Assembly: GCF_003399635.1 (NCBI RefSeq)
Contig: NZ_NBXB01000029.1
Location: forward strand, 1 to 64,000
Direction of reading: 5' to 3'
Origin: Subtercola boreus
GTDB taxonomy: Bacteria; Actinomycetota; Actinomycetes; Actinomycetales; Microbacteriaceae
Length of the DNA stretch: 64,000 nt
In this document: positions 1-8,407 of the stretch, one piece after another
How positions within the stretch are numbered: position 1 is the stretch's first letter
How the letters are laid out: each line of letters opens with the position of its first letter
Translations under genes and position numbers: made by a program
Notes under the pieces: model-generated
Seen by the model: the letters and a program-made list of their open reading frames with translations, nothing else
What the model was told of the DNA's origin: nothing
Database searches by the model: none

Positions 1-560
<560 letters not shown>

Positions 561-570
561 ACACACCACG

Positions 571-622
571 TGGCACCGTTTTCAATCGGCAACATTGGTA
601 CCATTTTCGGTCGGCGTCAACA
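571..622. repeat. Right end of the IS21-type element with internal direct repeats
   Basis: Two copies of a 20-nt motif, TGGYACCRTTTTCRRTCGGC, lie at 571-590 and 596-615 in the same orientation, 25 nt apart, differing at four positions. Repeated subterminal motifs of this kind are typical of IS21 ends, where they bind the transposase. The element probably ends in the CA of GTCAACA at about 622. The exact end and any target duplication cannot be fixed without the left end. Confidence 0.7.
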
Positions 623-765
623 GCGCAACTGAGGTCGTAGAAGATTTATTGTCTTCCAGCGCCCGCATCGCGGCCTCCACCAGAACTCGTACCCGTTCGA
701 TCTGATCCATGCTCGAAGCCTAGGCCAGGAGCAGCCGTGAACTACGATCATGGCGGAGGTCACGT

Positions 766-1188
766 ATGAGCGTTTTGGATCGAGTGGAGGACAGCCGCAT
801 TCTCTTGCGTGCGGACCGGCTTGAGGGTGCCATGCTCACCGCGTGTGTGGCCATCGCCGCAGCCGCGAGAGTGGTAAGGCCGAACGTGTCGAATCGCGAA
901 GCATTCACGAAATTCCTCACCGACCGTTATTACTCCCCAATACGGCAAGTGGAATTCCGAAACCAAGTCACAGACATCAACGATCTGCTCTACCACTGGA
1001 TGCGGAACGAACTCGTTCACACTGGAGATCTCCCGATCGACATCGACTGGATGACCGGGATCCACTCAGGCACCTTGGCGATAAGGGCAGGAGGCGCCCC
1101 CGACTACAAGTTGCTGATGTCCCCTACGTGGATTGATCATCTACTGACGATCGCAAGTGAGTGGGTCAATGAAACCTCGCCCGATTAA
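766..1188 (+). CDS. Small uncharacterised protein with an HEPN-like RNxxxH motif
   Basis: The product is 140 residues and I do not recognise a named family. It reads as a mostly helical protein with no signal peptide or membrane segment. Near residue 87 it has RNELVH inside LLYHWMRNELVHTG, which fits the R-X4-H core of HEPN ribonucleases, where the residue after Arg is usually polar. A GGAGG ribosome site at 755-759 supports the ATG at 766. It sits between the IS21 end and a convergent DUF2971 gene, in the less GC-rich accessory segment. A role as a defence or toxin RNase is an inference from one motif and the location; a structural or regulatory helical protein is equally possible. Confidence 0.65.
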   Translation: MSVLDRVEDSRILLRADRLEGAMLTACVAIAAAARVVRPNVSNREAFTKFLTDRYYSPIRQVEFRNQVTDINDLLYHWMRNELVHTGDLPIDIDWMTGIHSGTLAIRAGGAPDYKLLMSPTWIDHLLTIASEWVNETSPD

Positions 1189-1241
1189 CGAGCCGCCCAC
1201 TGCGGCTACGAGCAGGCACTAGCGTCACCGGCGGCCTTGGC

Positions 1242-2012
1242 CTAATAGACAGGATCATCAGCGATCTTGGACTGCCGCGCGTGCACCTTAACTCCGTACT
1301 TGTGACTGACAGACTCGACAAGGCGTCGAAACCACTCGTCCGAACCCGGATGCACAAATACATTTTCGATCAGCAGGGACAGGTCTACAGGGAGACTCAT
1401 CGCCCTTGGTTGAGATCTGGCCAGTACGGCGTTGTCGCGTTCGTAAGGGTCTTCTTCGCCGCGCGCAACGCTACTGAAGATGATGCGGACCTCGCGCTCG
1501 TGTTCGAAGCTCTTCCTCTTGTAAAGAAATGGAATGAAGCCATTGTTGGTCGGGAATTGGCCAGTGTCGTAGTCGATGTACTTCACCCTTCCGGCGAAGG
1601 GTGGGGAGATCGAAGAGAACGGATCGTGAGCGGATGGAAGCGCTTGAGATATCCGCTCGAAAGTCGTCGATATGGCCACCGCTCCCGAAAGGCCGCCATA
1701 CAGGTTCCACATTGCAGCAGACTCATATTCTGATTCGTACCAACACGAGACGTAGTTCCGGAACCTCAGGTGCGGCCCATAGTGGGTAACGTTCCAGGCA
1801 TTGACCGTCACGTCCCTGTTGGACTGGCGGGCAAGGTCGCGCTGGCGCGCTACCACGTTGGGCAACGCTCCTTCGAACGGGTCGCCAAGGAGATCACTGC
1901 GTGAGAAGTGCAGGTTAGAGGTTGTCAGCAAGGACATGTACTTGACAAAGTCCATATACCGCCAGAGATGAGAATTGTCAGCGGGTGGTTCGAATGCCGG
2001 ATGTGACTGCAT
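1242..2012 (-). CDS. DUF2971 domain protein
   Basis: The 256-residue product matches the layout I associate with DUF2971: an N-terminal LWRYM segment, FSRSDLLGDPFEG, then NYVSCWYESEYESAAMW, a GAVAIST strand, and a late FEHEREVRIIF. The family's biochemical function is not established; members are often found in accessory regions. The ATG at 2012 directly precedes the conserved part. An in-frame start at 2108 would add 32 residues with no resemblance to the family. The gene converges on the HEPN-like gene with a gap of about 50 bases. Base composition is lower in GC than the core chromosome, consistent with transfer. Confidence 0.75.
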   Translation of the reverse strand: MQSHPAFEPPADNSHLWRYMDFVKYMSLLTTSNLHFSRSDLLGDPFEGALPNVVARQRDLARQSNRDVTVNAWNVTHYGPHLRFRNYVSCWYESEYESAAMWNLYGGLSGAVAISTTFERISQALPSAHDPFSSISPPFAGRVKYIDYDTGQFPTNNGFIPFLYKRKSFEHEREVRIIFSSVARGEEDPYERDNAVLARSQPRAMSLPVDLSLLIENVFVHPGSDEWFRRLVESVSHKYGVKVHARQSKIADDPVY

Positions 2013-2323
2013 GAGTAGAGCCTGCCAGAGCAGGCACGCCCACGACGTACCGGATGGACTATGCAATTTTTCCCGAGCGCGAGCCACGGGAAGCCCGCGA
2101 GCTTCCAATATCCCTCTCCCCTAGTGCAGGAATCGGTGAGTGGGTACAAGTGGGTACACGAGGTACCCCCGAGTTGCCGATTCAGACCGTCGAATGACGC
2201 GCTCGATCCTTAGTGGCCGCTGGCCAGCGGGGCGGTTCGAGCAGGAACAGAAATCGCGCGTACCCACCGATCACTTTGTACCCACGCAAAACAGGGCCAC
2301 GTACCCACGAAAAGGGTCAATAG
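2013..2323. other. Intergenic region with five GTGGGTAC repeats
   Basis: No gene is seen here. Two direct copies of GTGGGTAC lie at 2140-2147 and 2150-2157, exactly 10 bp apart, followed by a GGTACC at 2162-2167. Three inverted copies, GTACCCAC, lie at 2260-2267, 2278-2285 and 2301-2308. The last ends 16 bases before the start of the HTH gene. The arrangement suggests a helical-phase array for a DNA-binding protein, plausibly the HTH protein itself. Confidence 0.6.
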
Positions 2324-2599
2324 GTGCCCGATGATGCTCTCATGACCATCGAGCAAGCAATCAGAGAAATCGTCCGAAAAGAGATTTCCGCTGCCCCCAG
2401 CAAAAAACACGAGACTCTGTCTCACGACCCTCTGCAATTGCTTTCAGTGCGTCGGGTGGCCGAGGTCTTGGAGACTTCGATCGACTACGTGTATGACATC
2501 ATTCGAGCCGGAGAGCTTCCGACTGTTGAGCTCGGTCACGGTCGACCAAAGATGCGGGTGCGTAGGCGCGATCTCGAAAGCTTCATCGCGGGTAAGTGA
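2324..2599 (+). CDS. Excisionase-like helix-turn-helix DNA-binding protein
   Basis: The 91-residue protein has an N-terminal helix rich in charged residues and a C-terminal HTH of the MerR/excisionase class: LLSVRRVAEVLETSIDYVYDII, then the wing ELGHGRPKMRVRRRDLESFI. Such proteins act as recombination directionality factors or small regulators in integrated elements. GTG at 2324 is preferred because AAAGGG at 2312-2316 sits 7 nt upstream; ATG at 2342 has no ribosome site. It lies just upstream of arm-type repeats and the tRNA-derived attachment site, and just downstream of the GTGGGTAC array. No integrase gene is present on this side of the att site within the window. Confidence 0.75.
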   Translation: MPDDALMTIEQAIREIVRKEISAAPSKKHETLSHDPLQLLSVRRVAEVLETSIDYVYDIIRAGELPTVELGHGRPKMRVRRRDLESFIAGK

Positions 2600-2603
2600 C
2601 CCG

Positions 2604-2709
2604 TTGGCAACATTTTGGCAACATCCGACGCAAACTAGCCGAGACTGACGAGCCACGGTGTGACCCAAAGTTGCCGTACTTTGGGCGATCTCTGCGGGAT
2701 TGACCGTGG
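2604..2709. repeat. Arm-type repeats and nested hairpins beside the attachment site
   Basis: TTGGCAACAT occurs twice in direct orientation at 2604-2613 and 2615-2624, 11 bp apart. A perfect hairpin CCCAAAGT / ACTTTGGG with a 6-nt loop lies at 2664-2685. It is nested inside CCACGGT (2653-2659) and ACCGTGG (2703-2709). Closely spaced short repeats next to an attachment core are what integrase arm sites and excisionase sites look like. The hairpin could instead terminate the HTH transcript. Confidence 0.5.
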
Positions 2710-2727
2710 CCAATCAGTGCGATTTCG

Positions 2728-2770
2728 CCCTCCGGAGGCAGGGGCGGCAGTTCGAATCTGCCTGGGGCCA
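2728..2770 (+). other. Truncated 3' end of tRNA-Arg(CCG), probable attachment site
   Basis: The sequence folds as the 3' half of a tRNA: anticodon loop CTCCGGA at 2730-2736 with anticodon CCG, 3' anticodon stem GGCAG at 2737-2741, T-arm GGCAG-TTCGAAT-CTGCC at 2746-2762, acceptor strand TGGGGCC at 2763-2769 and discriminator A at 2770. Upstream, the D-arm and 5' acceptor strand are missing and the 5' anticodon stem no longer pairs fully. A tRNA 3' fragment of this kind is the usual duplicated core left by integration into a tRNA gene. The intact tRNA-Arg is predicted at the far, left end of the element, outside the window. Confidence 0.75.
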
Positions 2771-2787
2771 CTTCTCAGTGAATGGGC

Positions 2788-3489
2788 TCAGCGGCCGCGA
2801 CGCGCAGGCTCGAATGTCGGGGCAGCGCCCGCCCGAAGGTCATCTACCAGCCGCGCCGCCATGACCTCGTACCCTGCCGCGTTGGGGTGGTCGTTCGCGG
2901 GATTGATCAGTGTCGCCCTGTCGCTCGCGGTGAACCATCGGCCGGTGAGCGGGTCGACGAACTCGAGCCCGTGCGAATCGGCGGCCGCCCGGAGTGCCGA
3001 GTTCACGGCGGACTTCTCCGGCGTGATGGCGTCCTCCCACGAGAACAGGCCGAGAAGGATGATCCGGGCGCTCGGGAAGCGCTGGCCGAACGCCGCGAGC
3101 GTGTCGTCGACGGCGGCCGAGAACCCGTCGGCAGAGGCACCCTGGTCGTTCGTGCCGCCTTCGATGAGCACGATGTCGAACGTGTCTCCGTAGCCGGATG
3201 CTGCGAGACGGGTGCGGTAGTTGCCCATCGCGTGGTTCGGGTTCACGTACCCGGTTCCACCGACCCCGTCGACGGTCACGTGCCAGCCGAGGGCCGGGCC
3301 GACCCGGTAGGCGTACCCGTCGGTCGGATTCTCGGCACCCTCGCCCGCGGTGTACGAGTCACCGAGGATCAGAACGTCCGGCTGGGCCTCGGATGCGACA
3401 TCCGTCGGCGCGCTGCCGGGAACCGGCGTAGACGACGAGCACGACGTGAGGGCGAGCGCCAGCAGGATCGCGAGGATCAACCGGCGCAT
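2788..3489 (-). CDS. SGNH/GDSL-family lipoprotein hydrolase
   Basis: The 233-residue protein begins with a lipoprotein signal ending in LTSC, with Cys17 as the likely lipidated residue, so it should be anchored outside the membrane. GDSYTAGEG at residues 43-51 carries the nucleophile Ser45, Gly in block II follows near residue 79, GGTND at 111-115 gives the block III Asn, and NDHPNAAGY near residue 199 supplies the catalytic Asp and His. This is the SGNH esterase/lipase fold. The substrate is unknown; cell-wall or polysaccharide ester bonds are common targets for secreted relatives. It is the first gene of the core chromosome to the right of the attachment site. Confidence 0.88.
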   Translation of the reverse strand: MRRLILAILLALALTSCSSSTPVPGSAPTDVASEAQPDVLILGDSYTAGEGAENPTDGYAYRVGPALGWHVTVDGVGGTGYVNPNHAMGNYRTRLAASGYGDTFDIVLIEGGTNDQGASADGFSAAVDDTLAAFGQRFPSARIILLGLFSWEDAITPEKSAVNSALRAAADSHGLEFVDPLTGRWFTASDRATLINPANDHPNAAGYEVMAARLVDDLRAGAAPTFEPARRGR

Positions 3490-3632
3490 GGCCCTCCTTC
3501 GCGAATCTCGGAGCGTCGAGCTCTGAGCCTACAGAACCCGGCACGGAAGACCACGCCGGAAAAATTCGGATGCCACGGGTTTGTGATTCTCGGCCTCCGC
3601 CGGACATCCTTGTTGTGAGGGCGGGGGTATGG

Positions 3633-4172
3633 ATGACCGGGGTGGATGTCTCTGACGGCGAGTTGCTCGCGGGCGTGGTCGGCAACGATCGCAGCGCGCT
3701 GGCCGCCCTTCTGGCGCGCCATGCCCGCCCGGTCACCCGGTATGCGTGGGCGCTCGTCGGCAACGCTGCCGACGTCGAGGAGGTCGTGCAGGACACGTTC
3801 CTGACCACCTGGCGGCGAGCCGAGACGATCGCGCTCGTGGACGACTCCCTGCTGCCGTGGCTGCTCGCCACCTGCCGCTATCTGGCCCTGAATGTGAACA
3901 GGGCGCACTATCGGCAATCCACTGAGGAGCTTCCCAGCGACCTCCTGGTGACAGACGACGACGGCGAGGCTCGCGACCGGCTCCGCTGGGTGATGCAGGA
4001 GATCGCCCTGCTCTCCCCGCTCGACCGAAGCGTCACAGAACTCTGTCTCATCGAGGGCCGGAGCTACGCCGAGGCCTCCGAGCATCTCGGTATCACGGTG
4101 GGAGCCGTGCGACAGCGGGTCTCCCGATCGCGCAGCAGACTCCGGAAGGCGGTGACCGAAAATGAGGCATGA
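3633..4172 (+). CDS. ECF-type RNA polymerase sigma factor
   Basis: The 179-residue protein has the two domains of an extracytoplasmic-function sigma factor. Region 2 holds LVGNAADVEEVVQDTFLTTWRR, near residues 42-65, for -10 recognition and core binding, and region 4 ends in SYAEASEHLGITVGAVRQRVSRSRSRLR as an HTH for the -35 element. ATG at 3633 is chosen because GAGGGCGGG precedes it; the frame is open 63 bases further upstream. The stop overlaps the start of the next gene by 11 bases, which suggests translational coupling with a membrane partner. The signal it answers is unknown. Confidence 0.88.
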   Translation: MTGVDVSDGELLAGVVGNDRSALAALLARHARPVTRYAWALVGNAADVEEVVQDTFLTTWRRAETIALVDDSLLPWLLATCRYLALNVNRAHYRQSTEELPSDLLVTDDDGEARDRLRWVMQEIALLSPLDRSVTELCLIEGRSYAEASEHLGITVGAVRQRVSRSRSRLRKAVTENEA

Positions 4173-5262
4173 TCCACCGAGCGGCGAGGAACTCGACGAG
4201 CTCATCGCCCGGATGACCGGGAACGTGCTCGCTGCGGCCGAGCCGCGAACGCCTGCCCCCTCACTACAGCCGGTGCTGCCGGCGGCGAGCGCGGTTCCGA
4301 AGAGACGCTTCCGCTGGGGGGCTGTGGTCGTGGCCGCATTGGTTGTGCTCGGTGTCGGCACCGCCGGAGGTGCTCTCGCGCTGGGGTTCGGGCCGAACCT
4401 GTTCCCGGGGGCAACGCCGACGGCCAGCCCGACGCCGACCGAGGCCCCGCCGCGCCCGACCGGGACCGCGACCATCCCGCCGGCCACGACCGCCCCGTCG
4501 ACTCCACCCGCGCCTGCGGGGCCGTCGGTTGCGACATCCACCACGACCTTCACGGCCCCGAGCTGGGGAAGCGGGCTCACCGCAGGCCTCTTCGGGCTCG
4601 CTCCGGACACGGACTACGAGGTGCGGACGGATGCCCGATACAGAGGTGAGTCGAAGACCCCCGACGGGTACTTCTCTGTGTTGAGCAGCCCTGTCAGGGT
4701 CACGACCGACGACTCCGGCCGGGCGAGCGTCACGTGGACTCCAGACGTCTTCCCTGAGAACTTCACCGACAGCGGCGAGAGCGGCTTCATGCTGGGCACA
4801 TTCGTGCGCGTCGACCCTGTGGGAGGCCCCGCCGACGAGAGTTCCGAATCGGGTCGCGCCGATCCGGTCGTGCTCAGCGCTCCCCTGTCGATCGCATACC
4901 TGCCGTCAGACCAGGTCACGATCTCAGCCCTGGCTTGCGTGGAGCCGGCCGACCTGGTCAGCGGCACCGGTGCCGGGCTGCTCGTCACAGTCAGCGGTCT
5001 GATCCCCGGTGAATTCGGTACGGCGCACAGCGAACAGACCGGCGGCCCGACGAGTTTCACCTTCCGCGGCGATGGCCGCGCCGACGAAACAGGTACGCTG
5101 CACATCACCGTGCGCGGGAACACAGCCGAATATCCTGTCTCCCCGTCGACGGCCATCGCGCCCGGTGAGTGGCGACTGGTCTTCGCGGGCAACTTCCGCG
5201 AGACGCCAACTCCACCGGCGGACTACCCGCGGGTACCGCTGCAGGTCGGCAACTGTTCGTGA
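4162..5262 (+). CDS. Single-pass membrane protein, probable partner of the ECF sigma factor
   Basis: The 366-residue product has a short cytoplasmic N-terminus, one hydrophobic segment at about residues 52-76, then a Pro/Thr/Ala-rich linker and a large extracytoplasmic domain rich in Thr, Ser and Gly. The gene overlaps the sigma gene, which is where anti-sigma factors usually sit. However, no zinc-binding HxxxCxxC signature is visible in the short cytoplasmic part. I therefore call it a putative anti-sigma or sigma-associated envelope protein by position and topology only. The outer domain resembles repeated beta-sandwich modules of cell-surface proteins, but I recognise no named family. Confidence 0.7.
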   Translation: MRHDPPSGEELDELIARMTGNVLAAAEPRTPAPSLQPVLPAASAVPKRRFRWGAVVVAALVVLGVGTAGGALALGFGPNLFPGATPTASPTPTEAPPRPTGTATIPPATTAPSTPPAPAGPSVATSTTTFTAPSWGSGLTAGLFGLAPDTDYEVRTDARYRGESKTPDGYFSVLSSPVRVTTDDSGRASVTWTPDVFPENFTDSGESGFMLGTFVRVDPVGGPADESSESGRADPVVLSAPLSIAYLPSDQVTISALACVEPADLVSGTGAGLLVTVSGLIPGEFGTAHSEQTGGPTSFTFRGDGRADETGTLHITVRGNTAEYPVSPSTAIAPGEWRLVFAGNFRETPTPPADYPRVPLQVGNCS

Positions 5263-5431
5263 TCCACAGACGAGGCAGTTTCGCAACACGCCGACGCAAT
5301 TAGCGGAAGAGGCAGTTCTTACCCCCCAAAGGGGCATAGGTTGGCATCGCACCACATGACCCAGCGCCGGGTTGTACTGTCGACTCGCCGCAGTGGTCAT
5401 CAGCCAATGACCAGTCTGTAGGGAGCACACC

Positions 5432-5650
5432 ATGGCATTTCTCATCGTCGTCATCGCCGTCGCCGCCTGGGCGGTCATCTCGGTGCCCGTCGCCGTGATC
5501 GTGGGGCGCATCTCGCGCCGGGCCGACCTCGGCTCAGACCGGCGGGCCGCCTCCCCCCAGCTCGCGGGCCCGGCGTTCCGCGACCCGGCCTTCACCTCAA
5601 CCGGAGCGATCCGGGGCATCACCGGAACCGTCGGTTCGCTCACGCGCTGA
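5432..5650 (+). CDS. Small membrane protein
   Basis: The product is 72 residues, with one hydrophobic N-terminal segment at about residues 3-25 followed by a basic, Ala-rich tail. AGGGAG at 5420-5425 gives a good ribosome site for the ATG. It overlaps the 3' end of the convergent glutamine amidotransferase gene by 11 bases. No family is recognised and no function can be inferred. The GC-rich third positions and clean start support a real gene. Confidence 0.6.
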   Translation: MAFLIVVIAVAAWAVISVPVAVIVGRISRRADLGSDRRAASPQLAGPAFRDPAFTSTGAIRGITGTVGSLTR

Positions 5651-6419
5651 GGCTGATCGCCCCGCTGTCCTGGCGAACGGCTCTGCCGAGTTCCGCGACG
5701 AGTGACGCCAGCTGGCCATCCGGAGCCCCCGGGTCTTCGGGGTGGAACTGCACGCCGGTGATCGGAGCCGAACGGTGCTCGACGGCCTCCGGCGATCCGT
5801 CGGGTGCGGTGCCGACGACGACCAGGCCTGATCCGAGCTCGTCGATCGACTGGTGATGGGCGCTCTGCACCTGCACCGACTGCGCGCGGAGCGCACGGGC
5901 GAGGTCGCTGCCCTCGGCCAGATCGACCGGATGACCGGCCATCGCCCGCGAGACCGGGGCCCCGAGGTTCTTGTGGATGGTGTCGTCGCCGATGTCCTGC
6001 TGCAGGGTGCCGCCGAAGGCCACGTTGATGATCTGGTGTCCACGGCAGATGCCGAGCAGCGGGGTTCCCCGGCCGAATGCGCGGCGCACGAGGGCGAGCT
6101 GGCCCTCGTCGGCCGTCTCGAAGTGCTGTCCCTGGGCGGGATAGGACAGCGAGCCATCGTAGAAGCGCGGCGCGATGTCCTCGCCGCCCATGATGACGAT
6201 CGCCTCGGCGGAGTCGGTGAGGGCGAGCAGCTGGGCGGTGGCGACATCCGCGGCGCCCGTGCGTGTCACGCGGAAGCCCTGCGCTTCGGCCTCGGCGGCC
6301 ACCCGCGAGTTCAGCATGTCGACGTAGGCGTGGTACTCGGTGTCGCGGGGGCGGAAGCGGGTGACCTCGACGACAGCGAGGTGAGGGCGCTGGTCGGCGT
6401 GCGGGCTCCTGCCGGTCAT
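5640..6419 (-). CDS. Class I glutamine amidotransferase, gamma-glutamyl-GABA hydrolase type (peptidase C26)
   Basis: The 259-residue protein has the nucleophile elbow GICRGHQ with Cys125, preceded by VIMGGEDIAP, and the catalytic His-Glu in VQFHPEDP near the C-terminus; SAHHQSI is also typical. This layout matches PuuD-like gamma-glutamyl-gamma-aminobutyrate hydrolases, which cleave gamma-glutamyl amides in the cytoplasm. The divergent neighbour is an arginase-family enzyme, so a role in polyamine or nitrogen breakdown is plausible. The shared promoter region is 145 bases. The substrate is not fixed by the sequence. Confidence 0.85.
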   Translation of the reverse strand: MTGRSPHADQRPHLAVVEVTRFRPRDTEYHAYVDMLNSRVAAEAEAQGFRVTRTGAADVATAQLLALTDSAEAIVIMGGEDIAPRFYDGSLSYPAQGQHFETADEGQLALVRRAFGRGTPLLGICRGHQIINVAFGGTLQQDIGDDTIHKNLGAPVSRAMAGHPVDLAEGSDLARALRAQSVQVQSAHHQSIDELGSGLVVVGTAPDGSPEAVEHRSAPITGVQFHPEDPGAPDGQLASLVAELGRAVRQDSGAISLSA

Positions 6420-6564
6420 CCGTTCGCCTCCTGTCGTGTGGGGTGGGTGGTGTTACCCGCCGCTCAGTGGTTCTCGTTCGGGTACCAGTCAAACGCACCC
6501 GGCCCGGTGACGACAACGAGCACGTAACGAAGCGAAACAGAGCGGCCGTGCCACACTGGGTCAT

Positions 6565-7446
6565 GTGCACGCAACGTTTCTGATCGTTCCCGAATGGCAG
6601 GGCTCGGGTTCGTCCCGTGCCATGCAGTTGATCGATGGTGCCGACGCGATCCAGGGAGACCTGCCGCAGGCCGTCACCCGGCGCGTCGAGGTTCCGCTCG
6701 GTGCCGGCGAGAGCCTCGACAGCGGGGTCGCGCGGGTCAGCGCCATCATGAGTGTCAGGGATTCCGTCGAGATCGCCCTGGCGGCGCTCACGGCTCCGGA
6801 TGCCCACCAGGGCGACCTCGGTCCCGGCATCGTGGTGACGATCGGCGGTGACTGCGGGGTGGAACTCGCGCCGATCTCCGCCGCAATGGGTCGTGCGGCC
6901 CGGTCGGGCGGCACGCTTGCGGTGGTGTGGCTGGATGCCCACGCCGACCTGATGACGCCCGGCTCCCCCGTGCCGGGGGCCTTCTCTGGGATGGTGCTCC
7001 GCACGCTCCTCGGTGACGGCCCCGAACTGCTGGTGCCGCTCGTCGACGAGACGCTCGACGCCACCCGGGTGGTGCTCGCGGGGGTGCGCTCTGTCGACGA
7101 CGAGGAAGAGGACTTCATCGCCCGGCTGGGCATCCCGTGGGTGCCGGTCGACGGGCTGGGAGACGGTTCGGCGCTCGTGGCTGCGCTCGAGGGGACGGGC
7201 GCGACGGAGGTCTACCTGCACGTCGACCTCGACGTTCTCGATCCGGCGGAGATCGCCGCGCTCAGTTACCCCGAGCCCTTCGGGATCAGCGTGGCGACCC
7301 TGGTGGCGAACATCGCGGCCGTGCGGCAGCGCTTCCCCCTGGCCGGCGCCGGCATCACCCAGTTCGCACCCTCGAGCCCCGACGCGGCATCCGACGACCT
7401 GTCAGCAGTGCTGCGGATCATCTCGGCGCTGACCCGCACGCTCTGA
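6565..7446 (+). CDS. Arginase/agmatinase/formiminoglutamase-family protein
   Basis: The 293-residue protein has the ureohydrolase pattern: GGDCGVE at residues 95-100, WLDAHADL with Asp124, His126 and Asp128, and HVDLDVLDP near residue 218, followed by PEPFG. These residues hold the two manganese ions in the family. Cys97 replaces the first metal-ligand His of the usual GGDH motif, so metal loading or activity may be altered. A GTG start at 6565 is used; the overlapping ATG at 6563 is out of frame. It is divergent from a gamma-glutamyl hydrolase-type enzyme. Arginase, agmatinase or a different guanidino substrate cannot be told apart here. Confidence 0.82.
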   Translation: MHATFLIVPEWQGSGSSRAMQLIDGADAIQGDLPQAVTRRVEVPLGAGESLDSGVARVSAIMSVRDSVEIALAALTAPDAHQGDLGPGIVVTIGGDCGVELAPISAAMGRAARSGGTLAVVWLDAHADLMTPGSPVPGAFSGMVLRTLLGDGPELLVPLVDETLDATRVVLAGVRSVDDEEEDFIARLGIPWVPVDGLGDGSALVAALEGTGATEVYLHVDLDVLDPAEIAALSYPEPFGISVATLVANIAAVRQRFPLAGAGITQFAPSSPDAASDDLSAVLRIISALTRTL

Positions 7447-7491
7447 CCCGCCCGCTCTGACCCGTGGATGCTGGGGGGCTAGCATCGCAGG

Positions 7492-8331
7492 ATGACTACG
7501 CGCATCATCGTCGAACGCCGCGGCCACGTGCTGCTGATGGGCCTGAATCGCCCCGAGAAGCGGAACGCCGCTGACTTCGCGATGCTGCAGGAGCTGGCCG
7601 CCGCCTACGGGGAGTTGGAGCGGGACGCGGAGCTCCGGGTGGGGCTGGTTTACGCCGTCGGCGAGCACTTCACCGCAGGGCTCGACCTCGCCGACATCGG
7701 TCCGCGGATCGGCGGCGGTACGGAAAGCGATGCGAGCGCGGGCGCCGGCCTGGGCCCTGACGCCAGCCCCGGCACCGGCCTCGACTTCGTGCCGGAGGGC
7801 GGCATCCATCCCTGGCAGGTGAACGGCCAGCAGCTCTCGAAACCGGTCGTCGTGGCCGTGCAGGGCAGCTGTTTCACGCTCGGGATCGAGCTGATGCTGG
7901 CCGCCGACATCACCGTCGCGGCCGAGTCGACGAGGTTCGGCCAGCTCGAGGTGACGCGGGGCATCCTGCCCTTCGGCGGTGCAACACTCCGTTTCCCGCG
8001 CGCTGCCGGCTGGGGGAATGCCATGCGGTGGATGCTCACCGGCGACCTCTTCGACGCCCGCGAGGCGCACCGGATCGGGTTGGTGCAGGAGGTGACCGTC
8101 GACGGTGAGCAGTTCGACCGTGCCCTGGCGATCGCCGAACGGGTGGCCGCCCAGGCCCCGCTTGCGGTGCAGGCGACTCTCCGGAACGCCCGCACCGCCG
8201 TGCGCCTCGGCGATGCGGCCGCAGAAGAGGGGCTCCAGCCGGCTCTAGTGGCTCTCGCGGGCAGCGAGGATTCCCGAATCGGAATGGAGGCCTTCCTCCA
8301 GCGCAAGCCCGCCGTGTTCGTGGGCCGGTGA
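7492..8331 (+). CDS. Enoyl-CoA hydratase/isomerase (crotonase) family protein
   Basis: The 279-residue protein starts VERRGHVLLMGLNRPEKRNA, continues with GEHFTAGLDLADI for the oxyanion hole, and has GSCFTLGIELMLAADI and FGQLEVTRGILPFGGAT, the standard crotonase order. A Gly/Ala/Ser-rich insert at about residues 71-95 follows the first oxyanion loop. Members add water to or isomerise enoyl-CoA esters. The glutamates that define true hydratases are not clearly both present, so the reaction is uncertain. It lies 45 bases after the arginase-family gene. Confidence 0.85.
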   Translation: MTTRIIVERRGHVLLMGLNRPEKRNAADFAMLQELAAAYGELERDAELRVGLVYAVGEHFTAGLDLADIGPRIGGGTESDASAGAGLGPDASPGTGLDFVPEGGIHPWQVNGQQLSKPVVVAVQGSCFTLGIELMLAADITVAAESTRFGQLEVTRGILPFGGATLRFPRAAGWGNAMRWMLTGDLFDAREAHRIGLVQEVTVDGEQFDRALAIAERVAAQAPLAVQATLRNARTAVRLGDAAAEEGLQPALVALAGSEDSRIGMEAFLQRKPAVFVGR

Positions 8332-8407
8332 CCCATCGGCGCGGCTAGTCTGAACGAACAACCTGTACCACGCCGAGGCTCGGCCACGGCACGTTGAAAG
8401 GATCCCC

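Noticed and set aside
2728-2770. A working tRNA-Arg gene
   Set aside because: The 5' acceptor strand, D-arm and most of the 5' anticodon stem are absent, so it is only a 3' fragment.
4924-7221. Minus-strand frame of 765 codons
   Set aside because: It overlaps the sigma partner, amidotransferase and arginase genes, all with motifs in other frames.
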